Shown here: positions 23,501 through 34,878 of the stretch, one piece after another
Position numbering within the stretch: position 1 is the stretch's first letter
Layout of the letters: the number at the start of each line of letters is the position of its first letter
Source of the DNA: Massospora cicadina
Taxonomy: Eukaryota > Entomophthoromycota > Entomophthoromycetes > Entomophthorales > Entomophthoraceae
Direction: 5' to 3'
DNA: 64,000 nucleotides
Assembly (NCBI GenBank): GCA_022478985.1
Contig: JAKSZP010012163.1
Coordinates: 1-64,000, forward strand
The notes under the pieces: model-generated
Databases searched by the model: none
What the model was told of the DNA's origin: nothing
Seen by the model: only the letters and a program-made list of their open reading frames with translations
Position numbers and translations under genes: made by a program

Positions 23501-24088
23501 TAGAGATAAGTGCACCGTTGTGTACATGTGGGCATGTCATTTTTTGTAGTAGGGTGACCTTTTTGGTAGCAGATCATATAATCCCAGGGTGGCCTTTAGT
23601 ATGCAAAGTTTCACTTGCCCTTGTGGTACTTTCGTTGTGTATGGCCATCAGTCAGTAACTGGTTTAATCCAGCAGTTCATGTATCCCATGATAAAAATGT
23701 TTGCTGGAAGATTAAGTTGTGTTAGAACTGTTAAAAACTCACTTTGATCTGGTGCACAGTTTAGTGCATACACACTGGCTATTGTGTGCATTTTGGTGTG
23801 CCATGAGAAGGTTACAGCTAGTATGCGGCCATTCAGGAACAAATTTTTATTTATAAATTTAAAGTTTTGGTTTGCAAGTACTATCACCCCACAGTGTTGT
23901 GACCAAAACAATATTGTTGGGAGGAGTATGTTTTCCCATGCCTCCTCCTCTCCCTGTGGACAGTGGGTTTCCTGAACCGCCAGGATATTCACAGGTGGGT
24001 TTTGTAGGAAACTCAACTTCTTGGCCTGGGACGTTAAGGCCTTGAGTCCCACTATGTTCAGCATCCTTATCTCTACTGAGACGCCCAA
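20503..24088 (-). pseudogene. LINE-1 ORF2: AP-like endonuclease and reverse transcriptase
   Basis: The endonuclease region (24088-23340) shows LNIVGL, AVQETH, GRILAVTFSWHTKMHTIASVY, IFIMGYMN (GDxN position), SRIDLILA and SDHWLV, the ordered motifs of apurinic-type nucleases. RT follows with CPGADGIPYEFY (22792-22547), VPRRSIWDN, GALVFLDQQKAYERVNW and LQRGLKQGDPLSPLLYN. The catalytic box is AFSDDC near 22050, keeping both Asp. The C-terminal domain ends FLHTCCIQE at 20503. Multiple frameshifts disable it. The LDQQKAYDRVNW-type motif and C-terminal CCHC suggest the L1/Tx1 group. Confidence 0.88.
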
Positions 24089-24134
24089 TGCGCCTCAGGA
24101 GCGGTTAGCAGGGCCCCCAGCCCTACTCCTTCAC

Positions 24135-25527
24135 TCACATTACTCTCCATTGCACTTCTTCTGTGGAGAGAATAACCATGAGTAGGAGTTGGGGAGCATT
24201 CTTCCCCTTTCGTTGCCACTGTTTTTGATCCTCCCTTGCCTTTAAGATGGTTTTCAATTCATCATTGCGGTACACTTGTGTGCTCTTATTAGCCACATTA
24301 TTTTTTTCACATTTCATTGTTGATTTTCATTTCTGATTGGGCTATACTCCATAATGTCAGGAGGTGCGCTAAACCCCTGTTTTGCCATATTTGTTTCCAA
24401 ATCAGGTTCTACCAAATTCAAACTGTTTGGATTGGTTGTTTGGTTTTCCACAGGATTTAATTGGTTCATTGACTCAAATTCAACCGTGTCTTCCTGTATC
24501 TGTTCCAGTAATATGGATGATTTCACCAAGGCCTTTGCCTTGGCTGTGGCCAGCTTGCGAGCTTGTTTGGCCATTTTTCATTATTTTGGGGAAATTGGGT
24601 CAATTATTTTATATTGCCCATGTTCTCCCCAGTTAAACTCTTGTGTGGTATCTGTGATTTTGGCGTACTCTGAGTTGTCTTCGCCCATTTTCTCCTCACA
24701 GAATTCCATTTATCTCAGGCCTTCTTTTATGTGGGCAAGCATGAATCTTGTTCCCAAAGGCCAAGCAGTGGTTGCATATGAAGGGTGCACTCTCTACTGT
24801 TGCATGGAACAGCTGGGATTTTTTTCCCATCAATAGTGAAGGATGCAATGTGGGGGATTTTTGTGATATCCTCCACTACCTCCTGGTTCAGGGAAATAAT
24901 TGCAATTTCCTTCCCAGTGCTAAGGGTCAGCATCAATTGGAATCTTTGCATCTCAAATTGTTTAATTTCTCCATATGCTTCCAAGCCTTCTTGGAGATGT
25001 CATTCGACTACTGTTTGTGCCAGTGTAGTCAGAAGGTAATCAAAAATTATAAAAATATCTTTTAACTATGTCCAACATGTGCATTTGGTCCATACCAAAT
25101 GCTGACTATCTGGAAGGTTGAGTACCACTCTGACCTTTGCTGCTTCATTTGCTTCTTCTGCAGTTTCAAACCAAAGGTCTACCCAACCTTTGCATATAGT
25201 ATGGGTTGTTAAGTACACCACATGCAGGAAAAATTTAAGTTGGACTTCACCAAACTTTTCCCAGATTATTGGTGTTTCTACGCCTAGAAAAACTCATATT
25301 CCATGTTCTACTGACAACAGTGGTTGTGAGTGGGATACTTCCATGTAACTGCAGTATTTTACCAAAAAATTCATGAAACCCACGGGTGCGCCACCTTGGG
25401 TTTTTGTTTTTACTAATATTTTTTTTGTATCTGTGCGCTTGGTACCTTTGGGCGGTGCAGGTCCAGGTCCACTGCCCTTTACCGTGTTTGCCCAACTCTT
25501 TACTTTATTACTTATACTCATACTCAT
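24135..25527 (-). pseudogene. LINE-1 ORF1 protein
   Basis: It begins near 25527 with MSMSISNKVKSWANTVKG, colinear with LINE-2 ORF1. The middle reads GWVDLWFETAEEANEAAKVR and LQEGLEAYGEIKQFEMQRFQ, an RRM-like nucleic-acid-binding segment. The zinc knuckle near 24750-24790 reads CNHCLAFGNKIHAC in the shifted frame, so the His of CCHC is replaced by Asn. A lysine-rich C-terminus (24574-24135) ends at a stop after EVQWRVM. ORF1 would coat the LINE transcript in a ribonucleoprotein; this copy is frameshifted. Confidence 0.8.
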
Positions 25528-25626
25528 CTCACCTGGTATTGATTATCAAATTGTACTGTTTGAATCAAATCATATTACTAAAAGTGATAGCAATTGGAAA
25601 GAAAAAGCCCTTTCCTGGCCACATTT

Positions 25627-26922
25627 TGAGCATGCAATTTCAGCAGATCCTATTATCAACAAGTTCAGCCTTTAACTGATGTGACCATGGCCTATTACTA
25701 GGACTATTGGTGGAAAAATACTTTAAGAATTAGGAAGGTTTCAGGTACAAAAATCGCAACTCAAATGTGCAAAATTGTCCTAAGTCAGCCCATTTTGAGT
25801 TTTAAAATTAAGTTTATAAAATACAACTTCTGGAAAAAAATTTGTTTATAATTTGAAGTAAATGAAGCACCCCTAATTGGGATGGCAGCAGGCCTCTTGA
25901 TAGCACTAGGTACTCTCATTTGGGCTGTCCATGTACAAGTGCTATTGTGCCAGTTACAAGGATTGTCATACAAAATTCGCCATAGGGAAAATATGAGTGT
26001 GGTAAGTTGAGGGGCAATCGGATTTTTATTGGTCCATAAATCTTTTAGAGCTGTTTAAGAATTGTTCCCAGGACGATTTCTTAAAAATAAATTTGACATT
26101 ACACACAGTTAATTGAGACTAATAGCTGAATTATTGTAAGGGTAATTGGCCTGAGTTGATGGGGTTATCAAAGGGTTTATTTTTGAGTTAACCACCAGAA
26201 TCTGATAATCCATCATTAACAGAAGCTGTGGGCAATTATGAAAATTAATAATATTTTCTAAAATAAACTTAGCCGTTGTCATGGCACCTAAGTCCAAGAA
26301 TGCTTAGGACTCCACCCTCTTTTAAGGTAATTGACGGTCACTATTATATATATTTAAATTGACTAGACATGTTGGCCATAGGGCCCACAACTCCAATAGA
26401 TACAGTAAGCCAAGAAAAGTTGGGTTTAACAAGCTGGTAGGATGTGGCTTTCCTGTAGGGAATGTCCACTTAAATTCATTTCAAAATTGGAAGGATCATT
26501 AATATCAAATTGCATGATTTCCAATAGTGGTGCTGTTAAGATAGCCTAAGTTTTTCCTTATAACCACCATGCCTCGTCGCCTTGTGGGCCCCAATAAAAA
26601 ATTGATCCACTCTTATGGTCAATATATTCAATATGCTGATTATTGAGGATTTTATAAAAAGCTACCATTATTTACAATAGTTTTCATCATTGCTATTTCT
26701 AAGGAGTGATGAACTTACACTGGTTTGTTGCTCTAATCTTAGATCAGAATTCTACTAAATAACTCATTAGCCACATTGGTTGCTAAGGCCACAGTGGGCG
26801 GGTGAGATAACCTATTGATGTTTTGATGCTTGATGATGGGTCAGTGCTGAATTTCAAAAAACAAAGGTTTTAATTTCAAAGCCCATCTATTAAGACACCC
26901 TTCCAGCTCCTTCTGATTCTGT
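25627..26922 (-). pseudogene. Gyp-5 RNase H end and integrase core remnant
   Basis: The minus strand from 26922 reads NQKELEGCLNRWALKLKPLFFEIQH, then HQNINRLSHPP, the end of Gypsy RNase H (compare REPEGWL...WALKLQAYNHEIVHQ in Gyp-2). Further on, VVGPM and TTAKFILENIINFHNCPQLLL (near 26300-26240) are integrase core blocks. The element is truncated at 26922 by the LTR of Gyp-4, and its RT region is not found on the far side of that insertion. Confidence 0.72.
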
Positions 26923-27609
26923 TGTCAGACAAATACAAGTCTGATTATAAAAAGAGTGGTTCAGAGGTAAATGCTGAAAAATCAGCCAAAAGACACTGAC
27001 CAATTCTCAGTGGAACCCCACAAATTGGGGCAACATAATTTCAAATACTTCACGGGAAATTACCACAAGAAAAAGCAGTCTAATTACTCAGATCACAAAG
27101 CAGACCCTGGAGCGTCCATCAGATGGTAATCCCCATCCACAACCAGGTCCATTCAAGCACCTACTAGGGGACCACCCCTTTTATAGGTGTTGCTGGGGAC
27201 CACCAAGGTGAAATAATTTTAGCTAATGGGGACTGACTGTTTATATTAAATCCTTATCCCGTGGGTACATATTGATAAAACTAATTTCCCATCTGTCACT
27301 CAGACAAAGTGAAGAGTGTTTTCTGAGCTTCAATAAGCTAAATTCATATATTTCCTTAAATGGACTGTAACAAGCCATTCTGAACTTTCATTGAATTCCC
27401 TTTGACCTTTGATACAGTTTAAATACTGATTGGTCAGATATCAAGAGGGTTTGTTTTCTTTCCCATGGGAACTGATAAGCTTATAAAAACCTCAATTTTC
27501 TAGTTTTTAAGTTTATTTATTTAATTATCTTCAATGGATACTATCCCCCATTTGTTGAATTTTAGGTCTCAAAAGCACCAGTGAGCCTCAAAAATCCTAA
27601 AATCCAACA
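26923..27609 (+). repeat. Gyp-4 5' LTR (LTR A)
   Basis: This 687 bp LTR begins TGTCAGAC and ends CCAACA just before a primer site. A TATA-like CCCCTTTTATAGG is at 27175-27187. Much of the sequence aligns with the Gyp-1 LTR (GCCAAAAGAC, GTGGAACCC, CAACAAGCCATTCT). The LTR at the other end of the element (53284) is clearly different, and the flanks TCTGT and ATAAG do not match. Confidence 0.8.
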
Positions 27610-27611
27610 AG

Positions 27612-27629
27612 TGGTGCTCACTACATGGG
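27612..27629 (+). other. Gyp-4 primer binding site
   Basis: TGGTGCTCACTACATGGG begins two bases after LTR A. It differs by one base from the 18-mer at the same place in Gyp-1 and Gyp-2, implying priming by the same tRNA. Confidence 0.82.
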
Positions 27630-28490
27630 ATGCTGTATACCACCAAATCTTGTTTTTTAAAAATGACAAATGCCTCAGAACCAAGGCTAGATGCTTCAGA
27701 GCAACAACTAGACAATGCTTTGTCTCGCCTCAAAAGGCTTGAGCAGCACTCTGTACAAGGCCCTTATGGGCCCTCCCTATTATCTTTAAGCCTCCGTTCA
27801 TACTCAAGTTCACACCTGATGAGAGCAGTACCACCTACTTACTTTATGTTTATGAATATGCGATGGAAGGAGCGACTGACCATCAAAAAATCAGGTATAT
27901 CCTTCCCTGTTTGAGTCAAACGGCTCAGGAGATTATAGTTCCTCAAATGGCCACACTTACTACCTGGGCGTAGGTCAAACAAGCGCTGATTGACGAGTTT
28001 GGTTCATAACAGAGTTTACAACGGCAAAAACAAGCCTTTATGTGCCTTAGCCTGCAAGAAGGAGAAATATTTCATCATTTGCTGAGCGATTCTATAGAAA
28101 AGCTCAACCTCTGTTGCTGGCCAAACTGCTTCCTCTAGATAATGCTATTGCTGCTATTGGGCTATCTTGGCATCTTATACCCCTTTAGCAATGCATATCT
28201 CCGCAGTCAAGCACACCTTCAAACTGTACGGGATATTAAAGAGGCACTTCTAGCAGTGGATAACTTTCATGAACCTGAACTTCTGCAAAAAGCTCCAAAG
28301 CGGGAATCAAATCTGACCCCTTAGCCTCTTCTATGGCTGTATCCCTTTGGCACCCAGCTTCTGAAGTGCTGCAGCAACAAGATACTCCTCCATCATATGA
28401 GGATATCCAGAAAATACTGTCAGTTATGGGGCAGCGCTCCCCTTAAGCTTCAGTTCCAACAGCTCAGCTGGTGAAGTCAGTTATCCCTTT
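27630..28490 (+). pseudogene. Gyp-4 gag
   Basis: The ATG at 27663 opens MTNASEPRLDASEQQLDNAL, a coiled-coil-like N-terminus matching Gyp-1 gag. After a frameshift near 27840, LLYVYEYAMEGATDHQK and LSQTAQEIIVPQMA continue the capsid-like region, with KQAFMCLSLQEGE further on. Several stops follow. The region ends at 28490, where Gyp-3 inserted (target CCTTT), and resumes at 43877. Confidence 0.72.
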
Positions 28491-29381
28491 TGTTAAGAGA
28501 GTGTCTGTAACTCTCTCATTCCCAGAAAAGTAGTGTGGGATGCAAACCCACACTGCTAGGGAACTAGCCATTAGGAGAATGGGAAGCAAGGTACCTCAAA
28601 CAGTGCCTGTACAAAAGGGACCCAAGGCAAGGGTGTAGAGGGCGATATACAGTACCAGGTAAGCTAAAAACAACACAGCTTGAGTGGACCCCAGAGGGGA
28701 ATCCATAATCAAGTGTAAATCGGTGCCAGTAGGCTTGGGTGCCTCGATCTAGAGGGGACCTGAGCGGCCCAATGGAGCACCAGAGATTTTCGTGAATTGG
28801 GATAGTAGATAGTGGCCGACATAGTTGGAGACCTCCTCTAAGAGGTCCGCCCCCAAGTTCGCCCAAGGAGCCATAAGAAAAATGTAAAATAACAGTTGAA
28901 TTTATTTAAGAAAGTTGACCAACGAGGAATGTTGGTCACAAAACCATATTTAAAGCAGGTCAGGGTAATTAGGGTTCTGCGGCAGTGTGCCCAAGCCTTG
29001 ACGCTCCAATAAATAAACACTTCCATCCGTTTTTTAAAATACACCAAAAGTGCCTTCACTCAAGTGATTGATTGAAGCTGTATTTTACCTGAGCTCATGA
29101 TTTCATAGCTCAAATGGGATTCTAATCCTTGTTCTCCAATTAACTGAATTGAACCATCTTCATTCATTATATAGGTCGTTTGTTTCAGTGCCTGAGCCGA
29201 GATAAGGGGCTGAGAGTTTTGCACCCCATTAGTACCAACCTGGGCATGTTTTGCTTGCACCCAGCGTTGGTCTAAGGTGTGTTTCAGGTCAGGAAGTGCC
29301 TGAAGTTTCACCTTCTGGGACTCCTGTCCCCAGCCTTATCTTTGGCATTAGTTCCCACTTTTAAATCATCCAACCATGACA
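28491..29381 (-). repeat. Gyp-3 3' LTR
   Basis: This is an 891 bp LTR, plus-strand ends TGTTAAG...CATGACA. On the minus strand a TATA-like TTTAAATATGG (about 28945-28955) lies some 25-30 bases before GTTGGTCAACT (28913-28923), the proposed transcript start. The start is within a small hairpin, GACCAAC-ATTCCTC-GTTGGTC. A frame of 83 codons (29311-29060) crosses the LTR. Confidence 0.9.
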
Positions 29382-29400
29382 TTACCCTCTCCTCCTTTTT
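29382..29400 (-). other. Gyp-3 polypurine tract
   Basis: The minus strand AAAAAGGAGGAGAGGGTAA abuts the LTR start TGTCATGG, the expected position for the plus-strand primer. Confidence 0.8.
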
Positions 29401-29810
29401 GGGCTCCACCACCCCTCCAGGGGCTTTCACTAAGGAGAAGTTCTTATGTGCTGAGGGCAATTTCATAGCAGCAACGGATGGCTTGGGCTTAGATCCTGCA
29501 GCCTCAGGGAAACAATTATGGAATGATTTAATCAGGCCTTGGGCATGTACACAGTCCCATGCCAGCACCCAACTGTTCTAAGCCGCGTCAAACCCTTCCA
29601 GGATACCAGGTACTTGAGACGTCGTTTAACTCAGCGGGAGGCTACTATTTCCTCCACTTCCCGTTCTGGCACCCCATCCACGAGATACACCTCGGGAGTC
29701 GCAGGTGAGGGGCCCTCAAAACAGCATCAATTTGCTCTCATGAAAGAAGGAGAAGATTTGGAACATGGAGGGAAGATCCAACTGGTATGAGGCATGACCT
29801 ACCTTTCTAA
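29401..29810 (-). pseudogene. Gyp-3 chromodomain and Pol C-terminus
   Basis: After the integrase, the minus strand reads PEVYLVDGVPEREVEEIVAS (near 29700-29640) and, past a stop, KRRLKYLVSWKGL (29630-29590). This is the chromodomain pattern EVExIL.x.R...YLVKWKGY. Chromodomains of such elements can steer integration toward marked chromatin; that role is inferred. The Pol tail continues (29568-29401) toward the LTR. A stop within the chromodomain makes this copy defective. Confidence 0.75.
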
Positions 29811-30740
29811 CTACACGAGAAGGGCCAATCCTCTTTGGACCCAGATTTTGCAGGGCTGCTTGATAGGGATGTTGCGAGCATCAAGCATCACAAGATTTCC
29901 TTCCTTGTATGCTGGACCCACTCGGCGCTTTCCATTGGCATTCTCCTTATAAACTAGCATAGCCGCCTCCAAACTTATGGACACCCCCTGGTGGACTTTC
30001 TTGATGGTCTTAGAAAAGTCCACCACCGCTTCCACTTTGGAACCACAGATGGGTTTTATATTAAAAGCAGGGTTAAAGTTTTGGTTGGCAAAAAAGGGTG
30101 AACACCCGATCAATGAATGCAAAGTGTTGTTGTAGCTAAACTGGGCCATGGGAAGGTGAGGAACCCAATCTGAATGACCTGCGGTAGTGTAACAACGCAG
30201 AAATTGTTCCAAACACTGGTTCACTAACTTAGTCTGCCCATCTGATTGAAGGTGATAGGCAGTTGAATGGCAGGGGCGAATCTGAAGAGTTTTACACAAC
30301 TCTTCCCAAAAGATGGGGTGAACTGGGGTCCCCAGTCACTAATGATTCCTTGAGGAACCCCATGAAGCGCAAATACATGGGCGGCAAAGAGCCTGGCCAT
30401 TTCAGCAGCGGTTATGGTCACTCTGCAAGGAATAAGGTAGGCGAACTTTGTAAAGCGGTCCACCCCATCATGATGGCATCATATCCATCCGAAATGGGTA
30501 ACTCCACAATGAAATCCACTGATAGGGAAGTCCAGGGCCCTTCAGCCTTTTGGACTTATACCAACAACCCTGCTAAAGGTTGCTAATTGGGTTTCATTTG
30601 ATTACAGATCAGGCACTCTTTACAGTACCGCCCCACCTGAGAAGGCAAGCCCTTCCAATTGTAAGTGCGTCGTATCAACTCCAAGGCTTTGCTTTTTCAG
30701 GATGACCAATGGTAAGTCCATCATGATGGTCTCAGATTAT
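29811..30740 (-). pseudogene. Gyp-3 integrase
   Basis: The zinc region CKECLICNQMK (about 30615) precedes SLSVDFIVELP (first Asp), IISDWGPQFTPSF (second Asp, about 30330) and AYHLQSDGQTKLVNQCLEQF (about 30250). In the last motif the family sequence is DGQTERVNQ; here the catalytic Glu position is Lys, so the active site is lost. The C-terminal GPY/F region reads YKEGNLVMLDARNIP. A frameshift lies near 30230. Confidence 0.86.
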
Positions 30741-31019
30741 TTCCAGGCGAAGTGGTCCAGCAGGAACCCATAGGCGCCCCTGAAACCACACCATCTCATC
30801 CTTTACATGATAACCCCTGGATAAGTCCTCCTGATTCAGGGCGCTCTTAGCGAGAACAACAGTATATTTGGCTGATAACGTCTGAGAAAGAACTACCTTT
30901 CTGAACATACTATATTCCTCCGCATTTTCCAGAGCTGCAAGCGCTGGTCCGTTGGCCAGGGGAGATGGTCGTTGGGGAAGAAGTTTACTTGGAGGAATCA
31001 TCACCTGTGTGTTGTGAAC

Positions 31020-32250
31020 TTATACCTCCTTGGGATCAGGCGCTAAAGCAGGGTTGCGGCTCAAAGCATCCGCCAAACCATTATACTTGCCCTTGGTGAA
31101 CTCATACGTGAATGCGAATTGGGCAAGGGTCTCATGCCAATGGGTCTGCCATGGGGTTAGGACATGAAGAGCGCGGTAGTACAGCAAGGCACGGTGATCT
31201 GTATGTACCCAGAAAGGTTGTGATAAACCATGCAAGTGGTGACGCCAATAAGTCAGCGCCTCCACCACTTCCAATAACTCCTTATCATAAATGGCGTAAT
31301 TCAACTCTGGCAAAGAAATTTTTAGAAAAATATCCCACTGGATGCTCTATCCCATCTTCGCCTACTTGTAACAAGGCAGCCGCTATGGCGAAGTTGGAGG
31401 CATCAGTAGACACAATGAACTCCTTTGAAAGGTCTACATGGAGAAGAAAGAACGTGGACAACAGGGTGCACTTCAATGCTTGGAAAGCATCTTACAAAAT
31501 GGGGGACCACTGAAGCACCTTGGCACCGCTAGCCTTGTATAAGGGAGCCGCCACCTCAGACAGATTGGGAGTGAACTTCTTGAGGAACGTACACGTCCCC
31601 AAAAAGCTCCTTAATTCCTTGACTGAGGTGGGGGTAGCCACTCACAAATCGCCTCTTCCTTGTCTGAAGTTATCATGTGTCCCTGGTCAAACACGATGTT
31701 GCCCAGAAACGTGACCTGGGACTTGAAGAATTCACACTTTGTTATTTTCAACGTAAGGTTGGCTGCCTTTAACCGCTTCACCACTTGTCAAAGGTGGACA
31801 GCATGGGACTCCTGATCCAGGGAAAATACCAGGATATCATCCATGTAGGCAACTGCGCATACCCCCAACAAGTCCCCCAACGCAGCATAAATATGGCGTT
31901 GAAAGATGGCAGAGGCATTCTTAAGCCCAAAGGGCATGACCCAGAACTGGAAAATTCCTTTTCTGGTGCAGAATGCAGTTAAACACTCCTGGCCCTTCTT
32001 TATCCGGATATGATTAGAAGCATTGAGGCAATCCAACTTGGAGAAAACTTTTGCCTTTTTTTACATAACGCGCAATTTTGGAATCTAAAGGAATGGGATG
32101 AAGATCGTGTACAGTCACATTGTTTAAATTTCCATAATCGACACAAGGGCGTAATGTTCCATTGGCCTTCTCCACAAAGAGAAGTGGGGATCAGACAGGG
32201 GAGGTACGCTGAAAGATGGCACCTTTGGCCAACTGCTCTTTCACCCACAC
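31020..32250 (-). pseudogene. Gyp-3 reverse transcriptase and RNase H
   Basis: The RT palm reads LNASNHIRIKKGQECLTAF, then VMPFGLKNASAIFQR, and the catalytic AVAYMDDILVFS (32036-31788). The thumb is degraded. RNase H starts with KEFIVSTDASNFAIAAALLQ (31476-31285), then ELNYAIYDKELLEVVEAL, VHTDHRALLYY and NGLADALSRNP (31313-31020). The catalytic Asp residues of both domains are visible. Frameshifts occur between the pieces. Confidence 0.88.
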
Positions 32251-32682
32251 ATATAAAGCCTCTTCCTCCCGGACAGTCAATGGGTAAATGGGGGAAGATA
32301 TACGCACCAGATCCACAGTGAGTTAGAACTCATAATCAAACTCAGAATGATCTGGTAGTGTACTAGCTGAAGCTGCATAAAAAAGATGCCAACTTCTACA
32401 AACAGGAAGGTAAGGAGAGTTCCACGGAGGGCTCCAGCAAAGGGGCCAGAGAAAGGGTATGAATATTTGGCCAATGGGGCAGGTTGCCCTGAAAGTGGGC
32501 ATTAGCCAAAGGAACAATCAACTGGTGACCATTCATCAAGGACAAGGATAGGGTGTTTTCTTTCAAATTAGTCCTGACGTCAAACTTTCTCCACCATTAT
32601 ACACCCAAAATGATGTGGTACAATAGGTTTTTGATAGCCTGAAAGTGGTCAGACAGAAGATAGGAGCCCACCTGGTAGTCCA

Positions 32683-33338
32683 CTAATCCCCTGATTTCAG
32701 CGTGAGGATACCCTGAAAAGCCCCACCTCTAACCATACCACCTGGTGAGTAGCTCAACTCAAGGTATTCAGCAAGGTTTTGGTCCATAAAATTCTCAGTG
32801 GCACCGGTATCCACTAAAATAGTTGTGCTGAACTTCCCCAAAGAGGATGTAAGGGTAGCGGTCAATAAAAAGTATCCATAATGGGTTTTATTCAAGGCAG
32901 AAAACGCCACCACCTCACCTAAAAATTCTTCTGGCTTGAGCAAGCCATAAGGGTATGTTTTGGAATCATAGAAGGGGGAAGGATTGTGGGCACTCTTAAA
33001 ACTGAGGCCACATATCCCTCCCCATTCTCTGCAGGTGCATAAACTTTATCATATTTAGACTGAAGCCTTTTTTCCCCCTCCTGAGAGCCCCAGATCATGG
33101 TAGGGGTAAGACGAGGGTTCTCAGGGGTAATCTGATATACAAGAATAGGGTCCTCATCCAAGCCATAAGAGCTAATAAACGGCTTGTTTTGGGATAAGCC
33201 ATTTGCGTGATAAAACGAGTTTCCTGGTTCCAATGACCCCATACCTGCTTTGAGGGTTGGGAGTGCATCGTTATCCAAGGCCATCACCCCCAAGCCCAAT
33301 GTCAATGCTTTGACTTTCCCCAAGGGAATGCAGCACAA
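32683..33338 (-). pseudogene. Gyp-3 aspartic protease and linker
   Basis: The frame 32943-32683 has TTILVDTGATENFMDQNLAE, a normal DTGA active site for retroviral-type proteases that cut Gag-Pol. Upstream (33338-32919) lies an open linker with no known domain. The two frames overlap and would need a shift to join. Confidence 0.75.
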
Positions 33339-33810
33339 AGGAAACCTGTTAACCTTGTTCCTTTTTTGGATAAATTCAGATCTAGACTCACCCTGGATCC
33401 TCAGCTCCCCTCAAAACGGAGATGGAGGCGGAGGGAAGCACTTTGCAATTCAAGGAAATATTACTATCTGCAGAAGCGGTATTTATAGGGGTGGTCACGG
33501 GTGACATCATCTTGGCAGAATCATCTGAAACCATTTTTTTAGTCTCAGGGCTAGATCCTTGTTCAGCTTCAAATGCCAAAGAACTAAAGGTTTAAAAGGA
33601 TAAGATTCCTCAATTCTGAGAGCCACGTGTGACTTTTTGGCTTCTGTAATTATAGGGTTTGATCCAGGTGAACCCATGAGGGCAAACTTACCTTGTCATT
33701 TCTAAATTTGGGACAGGGAAACTACCCCAAAGGGTTTTGACAAGATGTTCGAATTTGGAGGGGGGCGACTGCCAAATTGGGGAGTTTCACAACAATATGT
33801 CCAAGGTTGA

Positions 33811-34425
33811 TCAGAGAAATGACGTTTTAACCACATCGGGCAATGGCAAAGCCTGGGATTTTTCGTAGAATTCATTTAAATATGCTTTCATCAGCTGACC
33901 CGCTTGATGCAGAGGAAAGAACTCATATAAGGAATGGAGGGATGCTCCATCAGGATGAATCTTCTCCAAGACCTGCTCCAAGCCCTCCACTGATTGCCAC
34001 AAGAGCGGCTGAGTGCAGAATACCACAAACACCCAGTCAGCCACTTCTGGAGTTAACTGGGACAACAAATCCACTCCCCACGAAAATTGATGTGAACAAG
34101 ACAAATTATTACCTAAAGAGGGTTTTGGCTCAAGGGAAACCAAGGCCTGTTGAATTTCTGAGTAAATCTCAGGAGAAAGGCAGGGAATTGCAACAACAGG
34201 AACGCAAAAAGTCTGAGACCACCAGGTATGAGCAGGAAGGGTGGGCACTTACCAATTGGTAGTTGCCAGATTAACGCTGAGATGCACCAAAACAGAACCA
34301 AACAAGAAAAGTGTGGTGAGCACCATTGTGGCAGTGACAAATGGCCAGCGCACCCAGTTTACTAATAATGAAAGTCCCACATGGATAATTCTCATGCATG
34401 TATAATAAAAAGGTTGGTCGACTAA
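33811..34425 (-). pseudogene. Gyp-3 gag region
   Basis: The frame 34248-33811 (SPEIYSEIQQALVSLEPKPS...LHQAGQLMKAYLNEFYEKSQ) is at the gag position and has the helical look of a capsid, including a FxPL-HQAGQLMKAY segment common before the major homology-like part of chromovirus Gag. A second frame (34641-34249) begins inside the 5' LTR and is strongly hydrophobic with probable membrane-spanning stretches. Its meaning is unclear. No zinc knuckle was found. Confidence 0.55.
34413..34423 (-). other. Gyp-3 putative self-primer binding site
   Basis: Two bases inside the 5' LTR the minus strand is AGTCGACCAAC, with no TGG-type tRNA site. It can pair at 10 of 11 positions with GTTGGTCAACT in the LTR (34842-34852), placed just after a TATA-like box. 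In Tf1-type elements the first 11 bases of the transcript fold back to prime at this position. Confidence 0.6.
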
Positions 34426-34878
34426 TGGTAAGAGAGTGTTTGTAACTCTCTCATTCCCAGCAAAGTAGTGTGGGATGCAAACCTGCACTTCTAGGGAACT
34501 AGCCGTTAGGAGAATGGGAGCATGGCACCTCAAACGGTGCCTGTACAAAAGGGACCAAGGCAAGGTGTAGAGGGTGATATACAGTACCAGGTAAGCTAAA
34601 AACACAGCTTGAGTGGACCCCAGAGGGGAATCCATAATCAAGTGTAAATCGGTGCCAGTAGGCTTGGGTACCTCGATCTAGAGGGGACCTGAGCGGCCCA
34701 ATGGAGCACCAGAGATTTTCATGAATTGGGATAGTAGATAGTGGCTGACATAGTTGGAGACCTCCTCTAAGAGGTCCGCCCCCAAGTTCGCCCAAGGAAC
34801 CATAAGAAAAATGTAAAATAACAGTTGAGATTATTTAAGAAAGTTGACCAACGAGGAATGTTGGTTGCAAAAACCATA
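34426..34878 (-). repeat. Gyp-3 5' LTR, left part
   Basis: This is the first half of the 5' LTR, highly similar to 28491-28947. It is cut by Gyp-2 at CCATA. The cut falls inside the TATTTAAA box, so the promoter of Gyp-3 is split. The second half resumes at 43440. Confidence 0.9.

Larger units (their letters stand above)
20342..25612 (-). mobile_element. LINE-1: full-length L1/Tx1-like LINE
   Basis: This 5271 bp minus-strand element is flanked by an exact 14 bp target duplication TCCTGGCCACATTT (20328-20341 and 25613-25626). It has a short 5' UTR related to LINE-0 and LINE-2, ORF1, ORF2 (endonuclease, reverse transcriptase, C-terminal zinc region) and a ~160 base 3' UTR. The tail on the minus strand is CCTCTGGTCGACCTTCCCC then AAATAAATAAAATAA. 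Its length equals that of LINE-2 within one base. Stops break both ORFs. Confidence 0.92.

Noticed and set aside
28564..28866. Possible protein MGELGGGPLRGGL..., repeated at 34499-34795
   Set aside because: The two are the same because both lie in the LTRs of Gyp-3. The repeat reflects LTR identity, not a gene family.
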